Shown here: positions 1 through 6,337 of the stretch, one piece after another
Layout: each line of letters opens with the position of its first letter
Numbering within the stretch: position 1 is the stretch's first letter
Assembly: GCA_003476685.1 (NCBI GenBank)
Contig: DMVN01000030.1
Span: 1-8,793, forward strand
DNA: 8,793 bases
Reading direction: 5' to 3'
Origin: Acidobacteriota bacterium
GTDB lineage: Bacteria > Acidobacteriota > Aminicenantia > Aminicenantales > Saccharicenantaceae
The notes under the pieces: generated by a model
Told to the model about the DNA's origin: nothing
The model's input: the letters and a program-made list of their open reading frames with translations, nothing else
Database searches by the model: none
Position numbers and translations under genes: made by a program

Positions 1-2
1 TG

Positions 3-275
3 AAGGATGACCACGCCCGGGCCAGGCGGCTGGCCCAGGTGATTTGCGACCTGCCCGGAATAACCCTTAACCCGGAGGAAGTGGAAAGCAACATCATCAT
101 TTTCTACTTCAACCACCCGCGGCTGACTATCCCCGAGCTGGTCAGCCGGCTGAAGGACAGGGGAATCCTGTGCCTGGCGGTCTTCGGCGGGGTCCGGCTG
201 GTCACCCACAAGGACGTGGACGACGAGGATGTCGACCGGGCCATCAAGGCCTTCCGGGAAATCCTGGCCGGCTGA
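3..275 (+). CDS. ltaE: Low-specificity L-threonine aldolase, C-terminal fragment
   Basis: This is the last 90 residues of a gene that enters from the left edge. The reading frame is open from base 3 to the TGA at 273-275, so the GTG at 39 is an internal codon and not a start. Threonine aldolases are PLP enzymes of the aspartate aminotransferase fold that cleave threonine or allo-threonine to glycine and acetaldehyde in the cytosol. The fragment matches the family's small C-terminal domain in order: an LPGI turn, a segment with NIIIFYF (usually TNIV-F), a helix with LVSRLKDRGIL, the VRLVTHKDV strand with its conserved TH, and a closing DEDVDRAIKAFREIL helix. The catalytic lysine lies upstream and cannot be checked. 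Product glycine could feed a glycine cleavage system that uses the dehydrogenase encoded next. Family assignment is by remembered motif pattern, not by search. Confidence 0.82.
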   Translation, partial: KDDHARARRLAQVICDLPGITLNPEEVESNIIIFYFNHPRLTIPELVSRLKDRGILCLAVFGGVRLVTHKDVDDEDVDRAIKAFREILAG

Positions 276-604
276 GCGGCGGCGGAATCGGGCAGAATGA
301 AGCTGAATAATGGAATAATAACCTAAGGAATATTAGAATTTCCGGGCGGAGGACAGGATTTTTAATCATTGATAGAAAAAAGAATGGCCGCAGAGCTAAA
401 GAAAGGAAAAAGCTGGAAAACAAATCAGGGCCTGATGATTAAATTAATAAAAGGAATGGTGATAGAACCGGATGGCGACTGAAATTCCCGAAAGAAAACG
501 GGCGCTGTCCAGGCCGGAAGCAGGAGCTGGCAGTGAAAAGCAAAATTTTTTAACATCACCAAAAAATCTTCCTGGACTTGACCGGAAAGCATGAGGAGTG
601 ACCG
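276..604. other. Intergenic gap, purine-rich on the + strand
   Basis: These 329 bases hold no convincing gene. The + strand is strongly purine-biased in places: 371-420 has only 9 pyrimidines in 50 bases. No good -35/-10 pair was found; TTGACC at 578-583 lies too close to the lpdA start to be its promoter. No terminator with a U tract was seen after the aldolase. A 13-bp perfect palindrome lies at 424-436. The ribosome binding site for the next gene is at 593-598. Confidence 0.6.
424..436. repeat. 13-bp perfect inverted repeat
   Basis: ATCAGG and CCTGAT flank a single central G, giving a perfect dyad about 170 bases upstream of lpdA. The spacing is too tight for an RNA hairpin with the full stem, so a dimeric protein site is more plausible than a terminator. 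No regulator is known for it. It could be chance in a gap of this size. Confidence 0.3.
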
Positions 605-2005
605 ATGGAACAAAAAAACCTGGTAATTATCGGGGGCGGGCCCGGGGGTTACTTAGCCGCCCTGAGAGCCGCCCAGCTCGGGCTGAAAGTAATCGTGGTT
701 GAAGAAAACCTGGTGGGCGGTATCTGCATTAATGTCGGCTGCATTCCCACCAAGTACCTGACCCACCAGAGCGCCCTCTTTCATCAATTGAAGACCAACC
801 GGAACCTGGAAGGACCGCTGGCCGAGGTAAGGCTGAACTGGGCCAGGGTCCAGCAAGGGAGACAGGCGGTGGTTGACCGTCTGGTGAAAGGGCTGGAATT
901 CCTGCTCAGCCGGAACGGGGTCCAGGTCATCAAGGGCCGGGGTAAGTTAACCGCTCCGGGCGAAGTCCTGGTAAAAACCGCCGATGGTCAGCAGCTCTTG
1001 AAGGGCGATAAAGTCATCCTGGCCAGCGGCAGTCGCCCGGCCGATTTTCCGTTTTTGAGGTTTGACGGGAAGCAGGTAATTTCCAGCACTGAAGCCCTGT
1101 CGCTGCCGGAGCCGCCGAAAAGCCTGCTGGTGGTGGGGGCCGGGGCCATCGGGCTGGAACTGGGCTCGGTCTACCAGAGGGTCGGAACCGAGGTCATCGT
1201 CCTCGAAATCATGCCCAGCATCCTGCCCGGGACTGACCTGACCATGGCCCAGAGGCTCGAGCGCCTGCTCAAAAAACAGGGACTAAAAATTTACACCCGG
1301 ATGAAAATAGAAGCGGCTGAGATTGGCGAAAACCAGGTGAAACTTAAAGGAGTAAGCCTGGCTGATGATAAACCTTTTGAATTCGCAGCTGAAAAAGTCC
1401 TGATTGCCGCCGGGCGGAAACCCAACGTCGAAGACCTGGTCTGGGATGAAACGCTTCTCAAGCGACTGCCAGGCAATTTTGTGGAAGTGAACGAGCGCTG
1501 TGAGACCTCAATTCCAGGAACTTACGCCATCGGCGATTTAATCGGAGGCAAGCTCCTGGCCCACAAAGCCTACCATGACGGTCTGGTGGCGGCCGAGAAC
1601 GCCGCCGGGCACCAGGCCCGGCTCAATTACAGCGCGGTTCCGGCCGCCATCTTCACCGAGCCGGAACTGGCCAGCGTCGGGCTAGGCCAGGAAGAAGCCC
1701 AGGCCCGCGGTCTTGAAATCAAGGTAGGGGAGTTTCCGCTCCAGGCCAACGGACGGGCCCTGACTCTTGATAGCTACGACGGGCTGGTCCGGGTTATCGC
1801 CGATAAGAAGACCGACGAAGTGCTGGGGGCCCACATTCTGGCGCCGCATGCCAGCGAGATGATTCCGGTCCTGACCATGGCTGTGGCTCGCAGGCTTAAA
1901 CTTCAAGACCTGGATTCTATCATTTACATTCATCCGACGATTTCTGAGTCCATTCCGGAAGCCGCCCTAAAAGCCAACGGCCTGGCCCTGCACATCTTAA
2001 ATTAA
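605..2005 (+). CDS. lpdA: Dihydrolipoyl dehydrogenase (E3 / L protein)
   Basis: A 466-residue flavoprotein disulfide reductase, the usual length for the family. It reoxidises dihydrolipoamide on 2-oxoacid dehydrogenase complexes or on the glycine cleavage H protein, passing electrons through a disulfide and FAD to NAD+. Visible in order: the N-terminal FAD motif GGGPGG (10-15); the redox-active pair C41 and C46 within GGICINVGCIPTK; the NAD-binding motif GAGAIGLELG (178-187); the second FAD motif TYAIGD (306-311) followed by LLAHKA; and the dimer-interface active-site motif HPTISE with H443 and E448. The CxxxxC spacing and the IPTK tail favour lipoamide dehydrogenase over mercuric or glutathione reductase. 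The ATG has GAGGAG at 593-598, six bases upstream. The gene stands alone: no E1 or E2 gene is seen beside it, so which complex it serves is not shown. Small departures from the common pattern are Tyr51 after IPTK and HDG where EEG is frequent. Confidence 0.93.
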   Translation: MEQKNLVIIGGGPGGYLAALRAAQLGLKVIVVEENLVGGICINVGCIPTKYLTHQSALFHQLKTNRNLEGPLAEVRLNWARVQQGRQAVVDRLVKGLEFLLSRNGVQVIKGRGKLTAPGEVLVKTADGQQLLKGDKVILASGSRPADFPFLRFDGKQVISSTEALSLPEPPKSLLVVGAGAIGLELGSVYQRVGTEVIVLEIMPSILPGTDLTMAQRLERLLKKQGLKIYTRMKIEAAEIGENQVKLKGVSLADDKPFEFAAEKVLIAAGRKPNVEDLVWDETLLKRLPGNFVEVNERCETSIPGTYAIGDLIGGKLLAHKAYHDGLVAAENAAGHQARLNYSAVPAAIFTEPELASVGLGQEEAQARGLEIKVGEFPLQANGRALTLDSYDGLVRVIADKKTDEVLGAHILAPHASEMIPVLTMAVARRLKLQDLDSIIYIHPTISESIPEAALKANGLALHILN

Positions 2006-2141
2006 TTAATGAGCAGGCAGGAAGTGTTCTGATAGAATAAATTCAGTGGCCTTACCAGGTTTTTCCTGAGCTATCCAGCTAACTATCAACTTGAATTAAG
2101 TTTAATAAGGTCAATTTTGTCCGCGGCTTTTGAATTTTTAA

Positions 2142-2170
2142 TTGACTAAAATCTCCTTTTTTTATATTAT
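2142..2170 (+). promoter_or_regulatory. Sigma70-type promoter for the malic enzyme gene
   Basis: TTGACT at 2142-2147 and TATTAT at 2165-2170 are separated by 17 bases; an overlapping TATATT sits at 2163-2168. The predicted start of transcription is near 2177, leaving a short leader of about 24 bases before the ATG at 2201. This suggests the malic enzyme is transcribed separately from lpdA. The bases between the lpdA stop and this promoter show no strong terminator. Confidence 0.65.
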
Positions 2171-2200
2171 CGGCTCTCAATAAATCTTTTGGAGGTAATA

Positions 2201-3556
2201 ATGGAGAAAAAGGTTACAGTGGAAGAACTGTTGGCCAAAGCCCAACAGCCATCCAAAGACGCTCTCCGGCTGCACCCGTTCTATAAGGGAAAAGTCGGAG
2301 TGACTCTGAAATGCCGCGTCCGGAGTTTCCAAGATTTCGCTATCTGGTACACGCCGGGAGTAGCCGCACCCTGCATGGAAATCAACAAGGACCCGGAAAA
2401 AGCCTATGAAATGACCAACAAGGGCAATTTTGTGGCCGTCATTTCTGACGGCACCCGGGTGCTGGGACTGGGGGATATAGGTCCGGAAGCTGCCTTGCCG
2501 GTGATGGAGCATAAGGCCCTGCTTTACAAGTACTTAGGTGGAGTGGATGCTTTCCCCATCTGCCTCAGGGAGAAAGATCCGGATAAATTCATCTACATCG
2601 TCAAAGCGCTTCAGCCGACTTTTGGTGGCGTCAACCTGGAAGATATTTCACACCCGAAGTGCTTCCACATTCTTGACACCCTGAGGGCTGAGTGCGAAAT
2701 TCCCATCTGGCACGACGACCAGCAGGGAACAGCCTGTGTCACCGTAGCCGGTCTCATCAACGCCTTAAAAATCGTTAACAAGAAGATTGATGAGGTGAAG
2801 GTTACGGTTATCGGTTCAGGCGCCGCTGGTATTGCCATTGCCCGGCTGCTGATAGCGGCCGGAGTTAACCCGGAAAACATGCTGGCCGTGGACTCCAAAG
2901 GCATTCTGTCCAAAGACCGGGCCGACCGGGAAACTCTCCAGACCAAATTCAAAGAGAAATGGGACCTGTGCTTGAAGACCAACCCCAAAAATAAGCAGGG
3001 CGACATGGCCGAAGCGCTGAAAGGGGCCGATGTTATGGTAAGTGTTTCGGCTTCTGGCCCGGGAGTCATCAAACCCGAGTGGATTAAAACTATGGCCAAG
3101 GACGCCATTGTCTTTGCTGAAGCTAACCCCATTCCAGAAATCTGGCCCTGGGAAGCCAAAGAAGCCGGCGCCAGAATTGTGGCCACCGGCCGATCGGATT
3201 TCCCCAATCAGGTCAATAACTCTCTGGGCTTCCCCGGCATCTTCCGCGGGACTCTTGATGTCAGGGCCAAGACCATCACTGACGAGATGTGCATCGCCGC
3301 TGCCTACGAGCTGGCCAAGGTGGCCGAAGACCACGGTATCCATGAAGAATACATAATTCCCAACATGGACCAGTGGGAAGTCTTCCCGAGAGAAGCGGTG
3401 GCCGTTGGCCGCAAAGCCATCGAACAGGGTGTGGCCCGCAAGGACATACCGGCCGACCAGCTTTACAAAATGGCCGAAGACACCATCCGCAAAGCTCGCG
3501 AAGAAATCCAGTTCCTGATGAAAGAAGGCTTCATCGTCGACCCGGATAAGAAATAA
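2201..3556 (+). CDS. Malic enzyme, short form without phosphotransacetylase domain
   Basis: A 451-residue enzyme for oxidative decarboxylation of malate to pyruvate and CO2, giving NADH or NADPH; the cofactor cannot be decided by eye. Seen in order: WYTPGVAAPC with the likely catalytic Tyr50; SDGTRVLGLGDIGP (82-95); the likely catalytic Lys105 in MEHKALLYK; FGGVNLEDI with probable metal ligands E147 and D148; HDDQQGTA (171-178) with a further aspartate ligand; the dinucleotide motif VIGSGAAGIAIA (203-214); ANPIPEI (308-314); and ATGRSDFPNQVNNSLGFPG (328-346). It matches the MaeB-type N-terminal part but lacks the roughly 300-residue PTA-like tail of enterobacterial MaeB. The ATG at 2201 is chosen because GGAGG at 2191-2195 lies five bases upstream; the in-frame TTG at 2189 overlaps that binding site. 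It has its own promoter and its own terminator, so it is probably monocistronic. Cytosolic. Confidence 0.93.
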   Translation: MEKKVTVEELLAKAQQPSKDALRLHPFYKGKVGVTLKCRVRSFQDFAIWYTPGVAAPCMEINKDPEKAYEMTNKGNFVAVISDGTRVLGLGDIGPEAALPVMEHKALLYKYLGGVDAFPICLREKDPDKFIYIVKALQPTFGGVNLEDISHPKCFHILDTLRAECEIPIWHDDQQGTACVTVAGLINALKIVNKKIDEVKVTVIGSGAAGIAIARLLIAAGVNPENMLAVDSKGILSKDRADRETLQTKFKEKWDLCLKTNPKNKQGDMAEALKGADVMVSVSASGPGVIKPEWIKTMAKDAIVFAEANPIPEIWPWEAKEAGARIVATGRSDFPNQVNNSLGFPGIFRGTLDVRAKTITDEMCIAAAYELAKVAEDHGIHEEYIIPNMDQWEVFPREAVAVGRKAIEQGVARKDIPADQLYKMAEDTIRKAREEIQFLMKEGFIVDPDKK

Positions 3557-3578
3557 GCTGGGCTGAAATCGAACCAGG

Positions 3579-3609
3579 GCCCGGACCGGTTACCCGGTCC
3601 GGGCTTTTT
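3579..3609 (+). terminator. Intrinsic terminator after the malic enzyme gene
   Basis: An 11-bp perfect GC-rich stem, GCCCGGACCGG (3579-3589) pairing with CCGGTCCGGGC (3594-3604), closes a TTAC loop. TTTTT follows directly at 3605-3609. It begins 23 bases after the malic enzyme stop codon and separates the metabolic genes from the envelope cluster. Confidence 0.93.
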
Positions 3610-3935
3610 ATTTGAAGTCGCCTTATGTTATCTAAAGTAAAAAATATGATTATTCATGAGCTTTAAAAATTTGACAAAGTTCCTTCTTTGTGATAATGAT
3701 TTAATCAATCTTCACCGGAAGGGTGAAGGGAGTTAGAAGGTTCAGACATGAGCGGAGATGGAGAAAATTCTCTCCCGGACTTTTTAAGCCCCCCATAGTT
3801 TTTCTGCACTTATAATTAGTCCCTTATTGTTCTTGTTTGGGAAGGAGACGGGAACAGGGGAAAAGCCGATTAGAAAAATTAAATGGAGAAGGCCATTTAA
3901 TACACAAAAAAATCATCAGAAAGGAGGAAAAGAGA
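3610..3935. other. Intergenic and leader region ahead of the lipoprotein gene
   Basis: These 326 bases hold the promoter at 3671-3697 and a long leader but no credible gene. A 7-bp stem, CTTCACC (3710-3716) with GGTGAAG (3722-3728), lies a few bases after the predicted transcription start and could protect the mRNA 5' end. A weaker hairpin lies at 3760-3775 (GGAGA/TCTCC), five bases before a TTTTT run at 3781; it is too weak to call a terminator. A perfect TATAAT at 3811-3816 might be a second -10 element, but no matching -35 is visible. AAGGAGG at 3921-3927 is the ribosome binding site. An in-frame extension upstream to 3837 is dismissed because it would bury the signal peptide. Confidence 0.5.
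3671..3697 (+). promoter_or_regulatory. Promoter for the envelope gene cluster
   Basis: A perfect TTGACA (3671-3676) is followed after 15 bases by GATAAT (3692-3697). TGT directly before it forms an extended -10 element, which can compensate for short spacing. An alternative hexamer TAATGA at 3694-3699 gives 17-base spacing. Transcription would start near 3704, about 230 bases before the lipoprotein ATG. It is the best -35/-10 pair between the terminator at 3609 and that gene. Confidence 0.6.
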
Positions 3936-4526
3936 ATGAAAAATCTGATGAAACTTTCGGTTCTCGGCCTTTTAGTGGTTTTCCTGTTTGCCAGCTGCGC
4001 CAAGCAGCCGACCCAGCAGATGGATGAAGCAAAAGCTGCTATTGACGCAGTGGTTAAAGCTGGTGGCAATATCTATGCTAAGGACGAGCTGAAGAAGCTC
4101 AATGACGACCTGCAGGCAGCCATGGATGAAATCAATGCCCAGAGCAAGAAGCTGTTCAAGAAGTACGGCCCGGCCAAGGAAATGCTGATCAAGGTTAAGA
4201 CTGATGCCGAAGCTGTCCAGGCCCTGATTCCGGCCAGAAAAGAAGAAGCCAAGAATGCCGCAGTCAACGCTCTCAATGAAGCTAAGGCTGCTTTTGAGGA
4301 AGCCAAGGCTCTGCTGGACAAGGCCCCCAAGGGCAAAGGCACCAAGGCTGACATCGAAGCCATGAAGTCTGACCTGGCCGGCCTGGAAACCATGCTGACT
4401 GAAGTTCAGACCGCCATCGACAGCGAAGATTATTTCGGCGCTAAGGACAAAGCCCTGTCCATCAAGGAAAAGGCTGCGGCCATCAGCGAGCAGATCAATG
4501 CTGCTATTGCCAAAGTAAAAAAGTAA
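3936..4526 (+). CDS. Helical lipoprotein, DUF4398-like, with C-terminal Lys-Lys
   Basis: A 196-residue predicted lipoprotein. The N-terminus has charged MKNLMK, a hydrophobic stretch (about 7-19) and a lipobox FASC placing the lipidated cysteine at C21. The -3 residue is Phe where Leu is commoner. The mature part is almost entirely Ala, Lys, Glu, Leu and Gln, predicted helical or coiled coil, with likely breaks near KKYGP (75-79) and APKGKG (130-135). It ends IAKVKK. The AGGNIYAKDEL segment (42-52) recalls DUF4398 proteins, whose function is unsettled. The ATG has AAGGAGG at 3921-3927 eight bases upstream. Strong promoter and ribosome binding site plus a narrow codon set (many AAG, GCT, GAA, CTG) suggest high expression. 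Two L,D-transpeptidase genes follow directly. A free C-terminal lysine on an abundant helical lipoprotein is the feature by which Braun's lipoprotein is linked to peptidoglycan; applying that here is inference. Probably outer-membrane anchored, as Ala follows the cysteine rather than Asp. Confidence 0.85.
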   Translation: MKNLMKLSVLGLLVVFLFASCAKQPTQQMDEAKAAIDAVVKAGGNIYAKDELKKLNDDLQAAMDEINAQSKKLFKKYGPAKEMLIKVKTDAEAVQALIPARKEEAKNAAVNALNEAKAAFEEAKALLDKAPKGKGTKADIEAMKSDLAGLETMLTEVQTAIDSEDYFGAKDKALSIKEKAAAISEQINAAIAKVKK

Positions 4527-4571
4527 GCGTAGACTGAACGGCGGACAATTCAGCTGGAGTCGAGTTGATTA

Positions 4572-5696
4572 GTGAAGTGGAGTGCTATTAGAGCAGCGCT
4601 GATACTGGTTTGCCAGCTTAGCCTTGTCCTCCTAAATCAGAGTTGTCAGACCGCACCGGCTCCTCCCGAGGTAGCCCGGGCTCTTGAGCAGGAGCAGGAC
4701 CTCTGGAGAGCCGGTGCTTCTTTTTATGCACCGGAAGAATACGAGGCCTACCGCCAGGCCCTGGTTTTGGCCAGGAAATTCTACGAAAAAGAAGAGCTGA
4801 AGATTGGCTTTTTCCGAGACTATGACCGGGTCAGGCAGGAGTTCAGCCGGGTTCTGGCCGAGGGTGAGCGGATCGGCCGGATTATCGAGGAGAAGAAGGC
4901 CAGCCTCACCGGCGAAATTACCACCCGAAAAAACGACCTGGTTTCAAGGTACGAAGTGCTAAACAACCTGAGTCTGGAGCTCAGCCAGAGGACCCTGTCG
5001 CGGCAGCAGCTGGCCCAGGCCGACGTCCTGTTGCGGGAAGTAGACCGTCTGCTGGACCAGGCCAAGTACCAAGAGGCCCGCTCCAGATTGGATAAGGTCA
5101 ACAGCCTTCTCAACCAGTCGGAGAACGTCCTGCGCCGGCAGCTTGACCGCTACATGAGCCCGGGGGAAATTGCCCGCTGGCGACAGCTGGCCGAAAGGGC
5201 CATGGAAAAATCCCGGTCGGGTAACCAGCTGGTCATCCTGGTCAGCAAGCTGGAAAGGAAACTGACGGTCTACAAAGGCGGGCAGCCCCTTAAAACCTAC
5301 GAGGTCGGACTTGGCTTTAACGGCTTGAGCGACAAGCTGCACGCCGGCGACAACGCCACTCCCGAGGGAGAATACAAGGTTATCAAGAAGGTTTCACCCA
5401 GCAGGTTCGGCAAAGCCCTGCTCATCAATTACCCCAATGAAGACGACCTTAAGAGATTTAACGAAGCCAAGAAAAAGGGGTATATTACAGCCGGGAGTCG
5501 CATCGGCGGGCTGATTGAAATCCACGGCGGCGGCAAGGATGGCCTGACCCAGGGCTGCGTGGCCCTGGATGACCCGGAGATGGAGGAGCTGTTCCGGATG
5601 ATCCCGGTCGGAACTCCGGTGACCATCGTCGGCACCACTGACCCCAACAACAAAATTATTGCTATACTAAAAAGAGAGCCTGGAGAGAAGCAATGA
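4572..5696 (+). CDS. Lipoprotein-type L,D-transpeptidase (YkuD domain) with helical N-terminal module
   Basis: A 374-residue exported protein. Residues 1-24 form a signal peptide and C25 (LNQSC) is a possible lipid site, though the lipobox is poor at -3 and -2. Residues 31-215 are helical and align without gaps over AGxxFYAPEE (47-56) to the preceding lipoprotein. Residues about 219-354 are a YkuD L,D-transpeptidase domain: an opening strand pair LVILVSKLERKLTVYKGG, the TPEGEYKV turn (263-270), then IHGGG with H318 and TQGCVALDD with the nucleophile C329. Such enzymes form or exchange 3-3 crosslinks or attach proteins to peptidoglycan in the periplasm; some relatives (E. coli YafK) instead detach Braun's lipoprotein. 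The histidine usual two residues before the cysteine is Q327 here, which points to a YafK-like or other side branch rather than the YbiS type. The start is GTG, 45 bases after the lipoprotein stop, with GGAG at 4556-4559, twelve bases away and so weak. No promoter is seen in the gap, so it is likely cotranscribed. Confidence 0.87.
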   Translation: MKWSAIRAALILVCQLSLVLLNQSCQTAPAPPEVARALEQEQDLWRAGASFYAPEEYEAYRQALVLARKFYEKEELKIGFFRDYDRVRQEFSRVLAEGERIGRIIEEKKASLTGEITTRKNDLVSRYEVLNNLSLELSQRTLSRQQLAQADVLLREVDRLLDQAKYQEARSRLDKVNSLLNQSENVLRRQLDRYMSPGEIARWRQLAERAMEKSRSGNQLVILVSKLERKLTVYKGGQPLKTYEVGLGFNGLSDKLHAGDNATPEGEYKVIKKVSPSRFGKALLINYPNEDDLKRFNEAKKKGYITAGSRIGGLIEIHGGGKDGLTQGCVALDDPEMEELFRMIPVGTPVTIVGTTDPNNKIIAILKREPGEKQ

Positions 5697-6337
5697 GGTT
5701 CTGGAAATTTTTACTGGCAGCCACGGTTGTGGTCTACCTGGCCGCCCTGACCATCGTGGCTCTCTCCTGGGTTCATCATCTGAAACTCAGCGCCGAATGG
5801 AAGACAGTCTGGAGCTTTGAGCTCGACCCCAGGGCCAGAGTCAAACCCGAAACCCAGAATGCCGCCCTGAAGAAGAAAATCAAGGAGCTCCAGCCGAAGG
5901 GGGTTTACATCATGGTGGACTCGGCTGAAAACCGGCTCTATCTCAAAAAGGACGGCCAGACTGTCAAGGAAGCCCTGGTTTCCACCGGCAGCGGCGTGGT
6001 TCTAGTGGAACCCGGCGGCAAGAGAAGCTGGGTGTTTGACACACCCAAGGGCGAGTTTTTCGTCAAATCAAAAATCCAGAACCCATACTGGGTAAAGCCC
6101 GACTGGGCTTTTATCGAGGAGAACGAACCCATCCCTAAGAAGATGGAAGACCGGGTGGAAGCCGGGGTCCTGGGGGATTATGCTTTGGGCTTCGGCCAGG
6201 GATATTTCATCCACGGGACTCTCTACACCAGGCTGCTGGGGCGGAATGTCACTCACGGCTGTGTCCGGGTGGCTGATAAAGACCTGGAAGAAGTTTTTAA
6301 GGCTTCTAAAATCGGAACAAGGATTTACATTTATTGA
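5693..6337 (+). CDS. Membrane-anchored L,D-transpeptidase (YkuD, ErfK/YbiS type)
   Basis: A 214-residue protein with one N-terminal hydrophobic segment (about 6-26) and no clear cleavage site, so probably an inner-membrane anchor with a periplasmic enzyme. The YkuD domain starts at VYIMVDSAENRLYLKKDG (71-88) and passes through DTPKGEFFV (116-124). It ends with the full catalytic set YFIHG (H174) and THGCVRV (H188, C190, R192). This is the canonical S/T-H-G-C-[IV]-R signature, unlike the enzyme encoded just upstream. Expected activity is transfer of a tetrapeptide stem's diaminopimelate carbonyl to an amine, either a neighbouring stem (3-3 crosslink) or a protein lysine. The ATG overlaps the upstream TGA in ATGA (5693-5696), indicating translational coupling; GGAG at 5682-5685 serves as ribosome binding site. 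Sequence between the two enzymes outside the motifs is divergent, so a recent duplication is unlikely. Confidence 0.92.
   Translation: MRFWKFLLAATVVVYLAALTIVALSWVHHLKLSAEWKTVWSFELDPRARVKPETQNAALKKKIKELQPKGVYIMVDSAENRLYLKKDGQTVKEALVSTGSGVVLVEPGGKRSWVFDTPKGEFFVKSKIQNPYWVKPDWAFIEENEPIPKKMEDRVEAGVLGDYALGFGQGYFIHGTLYTRLLGRNVTHGCVRVADKDLEEVFKASKIGTRIYIY

Noticed and set aside
578..583. TTGACC as a -35 box for lpdA
   Set aside because: A -10 at normal spacing would fall on the start codon itself, and no -10-like hexamer is present there.
425..613. A 62-codon - strand frame in the gap before lpdA
   Set aside because: No ribosome binding site, no recognisable features, and it overlaps the lpdA ribosome binding site and start.
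2611..3207. A 198-codon open frame on the - strand, and a 175-codon one at 2816-3343, within the malic enzyme gene
   Set aside because: Both lie wholly inside a clearly recognised + strand gene, have no ribosome binding site or recognisable domain, and are expected shadows of its codon bias.
3760..3785. Hairpin plus T run as an attenuator in the lipoprotein leader
   Set aside because: The stem is only 5 bp with weak pairs and the T run starts five bases after it, so it does not meet the pattern of an intrinsic terminator.
4527..4571. Terminator or promoter between the lipoprotein and the first transpeptidase
   Set aside because: Only a 5-bp CTGAA/TTCAG stem without a U tract, and no -35/-10 pair; the 45-base gap fits cotranscription.
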